Assembly (NCBI GenBank): GCA_029907755.1
Contig: JARYLH010000071.1
Location: forward strand, 1-7,260
Direction: 5' to 3'
DNA: 7,260 bases
Origin: Candidatus Methanosuratincola sp.
GTDB taxonomy: Archaea; Thermoproteota; Methanomethylicia; Methanomethylicales; Methanomethylicaceae
This document shows, piece after piece, positions 1 to 4,580 of the stretch. The notes below the pieces were generated by a model. The model did not search any database. It was not told where the DNA came from and saw only the letters and a list, made by a program, of their open reading frames with translations. Position numbers and translations under genes: made by a program. How positions within the stretch are numbered: the stretch's first letter is position 1; each line of letters begins with the position of its first letter.

Positions 1-899
1 GTCAGGACCTGGGCGACCGCTGAGGTCGAGACTATCACCCCCTTCTTGCTGTAGCGGTCGGCGATCCTCCCTCCAATGAGCTGGGTGCCGAGCATGACGA
101 CCCCAGAGATCGTGAAGACCGTGGCCATGTTTGAGACGACTAAGTCCTCGCTCAGGCTGTACTCGTGCTGGACAAAGTAGACGAGCATTGGCTCGACGAA
201 GGAGGTCGCGAACCCGTACGAGATCAGCAGGAATAGCAGGATGTAGACGGTCCTCCTGAACTTCGGGTCGATCTCCTTCATTGGCAGGCTGAGCCTCTTG
301 CCCTTCGGCTCCGATGACTTTGCTGCCTTCACGAGCAGGATCACGAGAACCATCGATGCCAGCGAGAGGAGCGCCGATACGTAGAACGGGGTCCTGAAGC
401 TGTCGAGAAGCCCCATTCCCAGGGCGCTCCTGGAGTACCATTGGATCGCGCCGCCGAGCGCGGGCCCAATCATCCACCCGCTCATCGATACTGAGTTGAA
501 CAGGCCCATGGCAGCCCCCCTCTTCTCGGGGAGGGACATGTCCGCCACGAGGGCGGTGGATGCGGGCCAGACCATTGCGGACGCTACCCCCTGGAGCGCC
601 CGGAGTATTATCAGCTCGATCCATATGGAGGCGAAGGCAAAAAGTATTGAAAGGACAGCGTACATCCCGAGCCCGAGGATTATCATGCGCTTTCTCCCAA
701 GCTTGTCAGAGAATGATCCTGCAGGCGTCGCCAACAGCGTCCTTGTGATCAGGAAGGCGGAGGAGAGGATTCCTATGTCAACCCCGCTTGCGGCACCGAG
801 CAGCTGGGCATAGACTGGCAGGAAGGGCATAATTAGCCCGAAGCCTAACATAACAACAGCGGCTGCTATGGAGAGTGCAAGTACAGGGCCCAGCGACAC
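1..899 (-). CDS. MFS transporter, C-terminus cut by window edge
   Basis: Probable secondary transporter of the major facilitator superfamily in the cytoplasmic membrane, of the drug/small-molecule efflux kind; the substrate cannot be told. About 299 residues are visible; family members are near 400, so roughly the last 100 lie outside the window. The N-terminus is hydrophobic and is followed by the loop 2-3 motif GSFSDKLGRKR (about residues 66-76), the classic MFS motif A. A second copy, GGRIADRYSKKG, falls near residues 276-287 in the second half, as expected from the internal duplication. A charged central loop (around residues 190-205) separates the two halves. I chose the GTG at 899-897: GGAG ends about 10 bases before it, inside the end of the preceding PspC gene, whose stop is only 6 bases away. 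This implies co-transcription with, and perhaps translational coupling to, that gene. Confidence 0.9.
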   Translation of the reverse strand, partial: MSLGPVLALSIAAAVVMLGFGLIMPFLPVYAQLLGAASGVDIGILSSAFLITRTLLATPAGSFSDKLGRKRMIILGLGMYAVLSILFAFASIWIELIILRALQGVASAMVWPASTALVADMSLPEKRGAAMGLFNSVSMSGWMIGPALGGAIQWYSRSALGMGLLDSFRTPFYVSALLSLASMVLVILLVKAAKSSEPKGKRLSLPMKEIDPKFRRTVYILLFLLISYGFATSFVEPMLVYFVQHEYSLSEDLVVSNMATVFTISGVVMLGTQLIGGRIADRYSKKGVIVSTSAVAQVL

Positions 900-905
900 G
901 GGGGG

Positions 906-1340
906 TTATCTCCGGCTCATTAGTGCGATCACTATTACGAGTATCCCTAGCCATATAAAAACAAAAGGAAAGGAGAAAGCGGTCGTGATGAGTGCCCTGA
1001 TCGGCTCCGAAAGCCTGGTGACTTCCAGCACCCCGATCAGCACAAGGACCAAACCCAGCGCCACCAGCGCTTTCTGCGTCCTCCTGTCGAAGGAGAACGC
1101 GGCAGTGCCTCCCCCCTGCTTGGGCGGGGAATAACCTTCCGGCGAACGGGGGATGATCACCCAGGCTATCAGGTACAACAGGATGCCAAACCCGTAAAAC
1201 ACCGTGAAGACTATCCAGATGAGCCTTATTATCACCGGGTCCACATTGAAGTACTCGGCTATACCGCCGCAGACCCCTCCGAGTATCCTGTTCGAGTTGG
1301 ACCTGTAAAGGCGCTTTGGTGCATTGGACGTGTGGATCAC
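906..1340 (-). CDS. PspC-domain membrane protein
   Basis: Small membrane protein of 144 residues. Residues about 10-66 match the PspC domain (phage-shock-protein C family): a basic N-terminus KRLYRS, then RILGGVCGGIAEYFNVDP, then a hydrophobic stretch from about 36 to 63 ending in a short IIPRSP segment. Two more hydrophobic segments follow (about 89-108 and 119-141), with a Gly/Pro-rich linker at 66-80 and a basic end MSRR. In bacteria PspC senses or relays envelope stress together with PspA/PspB; no such partner is in this window, so a stress role here is inference from the domain only. The start is GTG at 1340-1338, the only usual start available, because a TAG stop lies two codons upstream. 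It sits 34 bases after the apgM stop and 6 bases before the MFS start, so the three are probably one transcript. Confidence 0.88.
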   Translation of the reverse strand: MIHTSNAPKRLYRSNSNRILGGVCGGIAEYFNVDPVIIRLIWIVFTVFYGFGILLYLIAWVIIPRSPEGYSPPKQGGGTAAFSFDRRTQKALVALGLVLVLIGVLEVTRLSEPIRALITTAFSFPFVFIWLGILVIVIALMSRR

Positions 1341-1374
1341 CCTCTACATCTTGTATCGGATGTGGCATATCTCT

Positions 1375-2649
1375 CTAGGAGACCATCCTTATCACTCTTT
1401 TCAGGAGGTCGACCCCGGTGATCTCCCCGAGCGATCCTTTTCTGCACGCGGACTCGCCGAACTCGCCGGTCCCGTCATTCGGGATCCCGGCTCCAGCCAC
1501 GATGAGCGGCACAGGATCGTCTGAGTGCGCCCTCAGCGAGCACGGGGTCGAGTGATCTGCCGTGACCACGACCGCAGTGTTGCTGAGGTCCACCTTGAGG
1601 TGACCGAAGAAGTGCTCGTCGATCATCTCTATCGACCTCCGCTTCCCGGCGCAGTCCCCGTCGTGCGCAGGCTCGTCCGGCCCCTTGATGTGAATATAGA
1701 CCCCGCCGTAGCACTGGATAAGCTCGCTCGCGAGCTCGGCCCTCCTCTCGTAGTCAAGGGAGAGGTCGCCCGTCGCCTTCGGGAGCTCGACCGAATCCAT
1801 GCCGCAGAGGAGCGCGATCCCCCGCTCAACGGGCATCTCGACCATCGCCGCGAACTCCATCCCGTAGAGTTCGGTGACGGGGGTGAAGTCTGGCAGCGAG
1901 GAACCTGCGTCCCTGCCGAGTATGCCGTTCGCAGGCGGCTTCCCCTGAGCCGCGCGGTCCCTGTTTATCGGGTGGGACTCGAGCACCCGGTAGCTCTTGC
2001 GCGTGAACTCGTTCAGCAGTTCCGCAGCCCTCTTCGCCTCATCGCTCCCGTCGAGTGGCTCCGCAGCCTGGACCTTGTTCTCGAACGCCTCGAGCGCTAT
2101 GCCCATCCCGCCCTTCTTGAGGTAGGCGGGGTCGGTGTTCGAGATGTTCCCGGAGAGCTTTCCCTCCTTGCACCTGATCAGGAGGACGCCCCTGTGCCCG
2201 ACCGTGCTCCTGAACTCGAACTCCGCGGGGTGGGACTCGAGCCTCACCTCGCTGTTGATCGCGTCGGCGAGCACCCTGGCCTCCTCGGTCGTGAGGGACC
2301 TGCCGCACCGCCTGTCGATTATCGTGAAGTCGCTGCCGAAGGTCGCGAAGTTGCACCGCACGGCGAGGTCCCCGTTCTCCATCGTCATCCCAGACCCGAA
2401 GACCTCGATAGGTCCCCTGCCGGTGTAGGTCTTGTGGGGGTCGTAGCCGAGCATGCTTATCACTGCAACGTCTGACTCGGGCGCGATGCCCTTCCCCACG
2501 GTGTAGACGAATCCGGAGCTCCCCTTCTTCGCGAGCGCGTTCATGTTGGGGCGGTTCGCCGCCTCGAGCGGTGTCCTGTTGCCGAACTCTGCGATCGGTC
2601 GGTCGCCGAGACCATCAAGCAGGATGTAAAGCAAGTGCTTCTTATTCAT
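1375..2649 (-). CDS. apgM: 2,3-bisphosphoglycerate-independent phosphoglycerate mutase, archaeal type
   Basis: Interconverts 3-phosphoglycerate and 2-phosphoglycerate in glycolysis/gluconeogenesis in the cytoplasm, without a bisphosphoglycerate cofactor. It belongs to the alkaline-phosphatase superfamily and uses two divalent metals and a phosphoserine intermediate. The 424 residues are close to the usual 400-415 of the family. Visible active-site elements in order: ILLDGLGDRP (metal Asp12); GIAPESDVAVISMLGYDP, with the probable nucleophile Ser59; an insertion domain in the middle; HIKGPDEPAHDGD (320-332) with Asp325 and His329; VTADHST (Asp365, His366); and AHSDDPVP (His375). The sequence looks complete, with no missing catalytic residue. 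The ATG at 2649 is supported by GAGGT at 2661-2657, 7 bases upstream, and by a box A at 2698-2691. It is probably the first gene of an apgM-PspC-MFS operon. Confidence 0.96.
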   Translation of the reverse strand: MNKKHLLYILLDGLGDRPIAEFGNRTPLEAANRPNMNALAKKGSSGFVYTVGKGIAPESDVAVISMLGYDPHKTYTGRGPIEVFGSGMTMENGDLAVRCNFATFGSDFTIIDRRCGRSLTTEEARVLADAINSEVRLESHPAEFEFRSTVGHRGVLLIRCKEGKLSGNISNTDPAYLKKGGMGIALEAFENKVQAAEPLDGSDEAKRAAELLNEFTRKSYRVLESHPINRDRAAQGKPPANGILGRDAGSSLPDFTPVTELYGMEFAAMVEMPVERGIALLCGMDSVELPKATGDLSLDYERRAELASELIQCYGGVYIHIKGPDEPAHDGDCAGKRRSIEMIDEHFFGHLKVDLSNTAVVVTADHSTPCSLRAHSDDPVPLIVAGAGIPNDGTGEFGESACRKGSLGEITGVDLLKRVIRMVS

Positions 2650-2656
2650 TTTTCAG

Positions 2657-2661
2657 ACCTC
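2657..2661 (-). promoter_or_regulatory. Shine-Dalgarno of apgM
   Basis: GAGGT, read on the minus strand, lies 7 bases before the ATG at 2649 and fits the archaeal anti-SD sequence. It supports that start. Confidence 0.65.
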
Positions 2662-2690
2662 GGTTTGAGTAAGTAAGTCGAACCGGCGGG

Positions 2691-2698
2691 ATATTTAA
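2691..2698 (-). promoter_or_regulatory. Box A (TATA) of the apgM promoter
   Basis: TTAAATAT on the minus strand, in a locally AT-rich patch of otherwise GC-rich DNA. With the usual 25-26 base spacing, transcription would start near 2668, giving a leader of about 19 bases that just holds the GAGGT site. It suggests that apgM has its own promoter in addition to any read-through from the gene upstream. It is followed directly by CCCG, a context shared with two other candidate promoters in this window. Confidence 0.6.
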
Positions 2699-2700
2699 CT

Positions 2701-2710
2701 GTTCGCGAAC
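2701..2710. promoter_or_regulatory. Perfect 10-base palindrome next to the apgM box A, possible operator
   Basis: GTTCGCGAAC reads the same on both strands. It begins two bases upstream of the apgM box A, overlapping the position where TFB would contact DNA (BRE), and ends three bases before the stop codon of the HprK-like gene. The position would suit a repressor or activator site. A weak hairpin at the end of the upstream transcript is the alternative, but no T tract follows it. That it regulates anything is inference. Confidence 0.35.
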
Positions 2711-2713
2711 GGA

Positions 2714-3658
2714 TCATCCGGAGACCGCCTTGAATATCCTGTCCTGGACTTCTTGGGCGGGGTGCGCGGTGTTCGCGAGGAAGATCCGCGTCCTGCTGAG
2801 GACGGTCCTGAAGAAGCCGCCCCTGAGCTGGGTCTTCCTCTCGTCGTTGACTAGCTGGTGGGGGTTGTAGAAGCCGTTCTTCGAGAGGATGTCGAACGCC
2901 TCTGCCGGATCCAGCTCCCTGATTAACGTCCCGTCAGACGGGTCCCTCTTGAGCAGCACCACTTTCCTGAGCGTCGTCATCGGGATCACGCCGTCGTTCC
3001 CGACCACCCACCTGGCGTTGACAACGGCTCTCCCCCTCTTGTCGAAGACCGCCCGGTCGAGCATGTTCTTGTACTCCCCCCAGATGTGCCCGAGGTCCGC
3101 GTCCACATAGCAGTTCTTTTCGGACCCGAACGCCAGGAGGCTCCGCTCGTAGACCCTGACGAAGAACCAGTCGTCGGCGAGGAGCCTCACCCCGGGGTTC
3201 CTGAGCATCCCCCAGCTGTGGGTCGTCTTCCCGACCCCGCTCCCTGCGATGATCGCGACCCCTGACCCGTTGACGTCGAGGGCTGCGCCGTGAACCGAGA
3301 AGATCTCGTGCGAGTCCTCAAGTATCTCGCCCGTGACCGCGAGGGCCACGCTCTTGATCCATCCGTAGTAGTCTATGTTGAAGATTATCGCGGTCTTTGT
3401 GTAGGGGTCGTACTTCACGTGAGGCGGCTGGACCGGGTCCTCGACGGCAAGGAGCCTTCCGTGCGACCGCCTGTTCTCGTCCGAGGAGTAGAAGTTGTCG
3501 GACCATAGGTCCGAGGTGAGCCTGCTGTCCGTCAGCAGCTTGATGCAGCACCCGTATATGTCTGCCTTCCGCGTGTAGAGCGGGCGCTTGGTGAGATCCG
3601 ACCAGAGCCTGCGCTTCGTCTCCACATCGATATACTCTATGTCGTAAGGCAATATCAT
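2714..3658 (-). CDS. HPr kinase-like P-loop protein, substrate unknown
   Basis: A 314-residue protein whose middle matches the HprK/PEP-carboxykinase-type P-loop fold. IFSVHGAALDV (119-129) carries His123, where HPr kinases have their catalytic His. VAIIAGSGVGKTTH (134-147) is the Walker A loop with Lys144. GVRLLADDWFFV (156-167) carries the Asp162-Asp163 pair that follows the loop in HprK. I do not find the HprK C-terminal signature that contacts HPr, so a phosphotransfer role to some other protein or small molecule is possible; the substrate cannot be named. The first 110 residues match no domain I recognise. I place the start at ATG 3658: a TATA-like element lies 28-35 bases upstream, which would give a nearly leaderless message. 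An ATG at 3805 would add 49 residues of low-complexity, pyrimidine-encoded sequence with no family resemblance. The gene ends 64 bases upstream of apgM, in the same direction. Confidence 0.8.
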   Translation of the reverse strand: MILPYDIEYIDVETKRRLWSDLTKRPLYTRKADIYGCCIKLLTDSRLTSDLWSDNFYSSDENRRSHGRLLAVEDPVQPPHVKYDPYTKTAIIFNIDYYGWIKSVALAVTGEILEDSHEIFSVHGAALDVNGSGVAIIAGSGVGKTTHSWGMLRNPGVRLLADDWFFVRVYERSLLAFGSEKNCYVDADLGHIWGEYKNMLDRAVFDKRGRAVVNARWVVGNDGVIPMTTLRKVVLLKRDPSDGTLIRELDPAEAFDILSKNGFYNPHQLVNDERKTQLRGGFFRTVLSRTRIFLANTAHPAQEVQDRIFKAVSG

Positions 3659-3685
3659 CCACCGATCATAGATCGCAGCCGGGGC

Positions 3686-3693
3686 TATAATAG
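3686..3693 (-). promoter_or_regulatory. Box A (TATA-like) of the HprK-like gene
   Basis: CTATTATA on the minus strand, centred about 31 bases upstream of the ATG at 3658. The expected transcription start falls within a few bases of that ATG, which fits a leaderless or nearly leaderless message. It is the main reason to prefer the shorter form of the protein. The bases after it are GC-rich. Confidence 0.5.
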
Positions 3694-3745
3694 TGATCCT
3701 TGCGCCGAACGGAAGGAGGCAGGATCGGAAAGAAAGGGGATGAAG

Positions 3746-3777
3746 GAAAAGCGAATAGGAGAGAAAACGAATAGAAG
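3746..3777. repeat. Tandem imperfect direct repeat, about 17-base period
   Basis: GAAAAGCGAATAGGAG (3746-3761) is followed by GAAAACGAATAGAAG (3763-3777), alike at most positions apart from one missing base. It lies in a purine-rich tract upstream of two divergent genes. It could be a simple-sequence accident of purine richness or a pair of protein-binding sites. Confidence 0.45.
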
Positions 3778-3792
3778 GCGAGTGACGCCCAA

Positions 3793-3823
3793 CCTGGGAC
3801 CTCATCCTGGATGCGAGTCCTGG
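3793..3823. repeat. CCTGG three times at an exact 13-base spacing
   Basis: CCTGG occurs at 3793-3797, 3806-3810 and 3819-3823. The middle copy lies at the centre of an imperfect dyad, roughly GGACCTCATCC facing GGATGCGAGTCC (3797-3820). It sits just upstream of the TATATCCCG element that may drive the hydrolase gene, a plausible place for a regulator. No function is shown. Confidence 0.4.
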
Positions 3824-3831
3824 GGAAAGCC

Positions 3832-3838
3832 TATATCC
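3832..3838 (+). promoter_or_regulatory. Candidate box A of the nicotinamidase-like gene
   Basis: TATATCC, preceded by a purine-rich GGGGAAAG that could serve as BRE. Transcription would start near 3860 and leave a leader of about 58 bases. The same ATATCCCG word occurs at the apgM and tldD upstream regions. A weaker alternative, TTTAGG at 3871-3876, would give a leader of about 20 bases. Confidence 0.35.
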
Positions 3839-3901
3839 CGATCCGGCGAATTTGGATCACGATAAGCAGATTTAGGCTCAAGTTCAGGTTCTGGAATGGT
3901 C

Positions 3902-3913
3902 AGGTGGTGAGGT
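3902..3913 (+). promoter_or_regulatory. Shine-Dalgarno deciding the TTG start at 3918
   Basis: AGGTGGTGAGGT contains GGTGA 7 bases, and GAGGT 4 bases, before the TTG. No in-frame ATG or GTG lies near, so this site is what fixes the start codon. Confidence 0.6.
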
Positions 3914-3917
3914 CAAG

Positions 3918-4511
3918 TTGGCAACCGCCCTCCTTATTGTAGACATGCTGAACGAGTTCGTATCTGGCAAGATGAGGTGCGATGACGCGCCTGGGATCGT
4001 ACCGAAGATAAAGGGATTGGCTGATTGTTTCCGGAAGAAGGGGCTCCCGGTGGTCTACATCTGCGACACGCACTACCCGGGCGTTGACAGGGAGCTCGAG
4101 CTGTGGGGCGAACACGCTATATCCGGGACCTGGGGTGCTGAGGTCGTTGACGAGCTGAAGCCGCAGGGGAGGGACTTCGTGGTGAGGAAGAGGCGGTACA
4201 GCGGATTCTTCCAGACCGACCTCGACCTGCTCCTGAGGGAGCTGGAGGTGGACAGGGTGGCGCTCACTGGGATCGACACCAACATCTGCGTGAGGCACAC
4301 CGCGGCTGACGCCTTCTTCAGGGGGTACAGGGTCGCAGTCGTGAGGGACGCGGTCGCTTCTTGGGACGGAGCAAAAGCCAACGAGGAAGGGATCAGGTAC
4401 ATGTCCGAGATCTACGGGGCAGAGGTCCAATCCGCGGAGGAGATAATCGAGTCCCTGGAGCAAAAGGGCACGCATAGGCAGGAGAAGGGGCAAGGCGGTG
4501 CAAACCCTTAA
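3918..4511 (+). CDS. Cysteine hydrolase of the nicotinamidase/isochorismatase family, probable nicotinamidase
   Basis: A 197-residue cytoplasmic hydrolase. The catalytic triad of the family is visible: Asp9 in LLIVDMLNEF, Lys91 in VVRKRRYSGF and Cys124 in GIDTNICVRHTAADAF, which also has the residues around the cis-peptide before Cys. CDTH (49-52) followed by WGEHAISGTWGAEV (63-76) supplies Asp50, His52 and His66, the pattern of the zinc site in nicotinamidases such as the Pyrococcus enzyme. That favours nicotinamide to nicotinate hydrolysis in NAD salvage over isochorismate hydrolysis. The substrate is still inferred, since many uncharacterised relatives share this pattern. The start is a TTG with a good Shine-Dalgarno. 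The last 20 or so residues are charged and probably disordered. It is divergent from the HprK-like gene and 69 bases before tldD in the same direction. Confidence 0.88.
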   Translation: MATALLIVDMLNEFVSGKMRCDDAPGIVPKIKGLADCFRKKGLPVVYICDTHYPGVDRELELWGEHAISGTWGAEVVDELKPQGRDFVVRKRRYSGFFQTDLDLLLRELEVDRVALTGIDTNICVRHTAADAFFRGYRVAVVRDAVASWDGAKANEEGIRYMSEIYGAEVQSAEEIIESLEQKGTHRQEKGQGGANP

Positions 4512-4514
4512 TAT
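4508..4514 (+). promoter_or_regulatory. Candidate box A upstream of tldD
   Basis: TTAATAT overlaps the stop codon of the preceding gene and is followed by CCCG. Transcription would start near 4537, with a leader of about 44 bases before ATG 4581. It competes with the TTTTAA element at 4549-4554. Confidence 0.4.
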
Positions 4515-4548
4515 CCCGCAAAGAAGAGATCGGATGCGTTGCTGTCCG

Positions 4549-4554
4549 TTTTAA
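4549..4554 (+). promoter_or_regulatory. Alternative box A of tldD
   Basis: TTTTAA is centred about 29 bases before ATG 4581, so it would give a nearly leaderless message. The Shine-Dalgarno-like sequence at 4569-4574 would then be largely outside the transcript, so the two readings differ in how tldD is translated. Confidence 0.3.
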
Positions 4555-4568
4555 CGCGATTGAGTTGA

Positions 4569-4574
4569 GTGGTG
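4569..4574 (+). promoter_or_regulatory. Shine-Dalgarno of tldD, itself readable as two GTG codons
   Basis: GTGGTG is in frame with tldD and could be taken for the start, but it is better read as the ribosome site (GGTG, 6 bases before ATG 4581). The ATG gives MDIDWLLDYLI, an ordinary TldD beginning. Confidence 0.5.
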
Positions 4575-4580
4575 TTTGCC

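Larger units (their letters stand above)
3659..3917. other. 259-base divergent intergenic region with repeats and two-way promoters
   Basis: It lies between the leftward HprK-like gene and the rightward hydrolase. From left to right it holds the box A of the left gene (3686-3693), a strongly purine-rich plus strand (about 3710-3780), a small imperfect direct repeat inside that tract, three CCTGG words starting at 3793, 3806 and 3819, a TATATCCCG box A candidate (3832-3840), a weaker TTTAGG element (3871-3876) and the Shine-Dalgarno of the right gene. I see no tRNA, box C/D RNA or terminator in it. A 41-codon plus-strand frame at 3740-3865 is open but unconvincing as a gene. Confidence 0.6.

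Noticed and set aside
496..813. Plus-strand frame inside the MFS gene region
   Set aside because: The minus strand here encodes a continuous MFS protein with two motif A copies; the plus frame has no such support.
778..1368. 196-codon minus-strand frame overlapping the PspC and MFS genes
   Set aside because: It runs in another frame across two real genes with recognisable domains; its product has none.
1525..2475. 316-codon open frame on the plus strand opposite apgM
   Set aside because: Antisense frame kept open by the codon bias of a GC-rich gene. apgM has all its catalytic motifs, and the antisense product shows no recognisable domain and is an Arg/Val/Glu-rich mix.
3735..3750. Box C/D small RNA suggested by GGATGAAG
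   Set aside because: It does not match the C box RTGATGA well, and no D box CTGA follows at a fitting distance.
3659..3805. N-terminal extension of the HprK-like protein to ATG 3805 (49 extra residues)
   Set aside because: The extra part is low-complexity sequence read from a pyrimidine-rich strand, with no domain. It would place the candidate box A at 3686-3693 inside the gene, whereas ATG 3658 fits that box A well.
3900..4493. 197-codon open frame on the minus strand opposite the nicotinamidase-like gene
   Set aside because: It mirrors nearly the whole of a gene with a complete catalytic triad; no motif, and a composition typical of antisense shadows.
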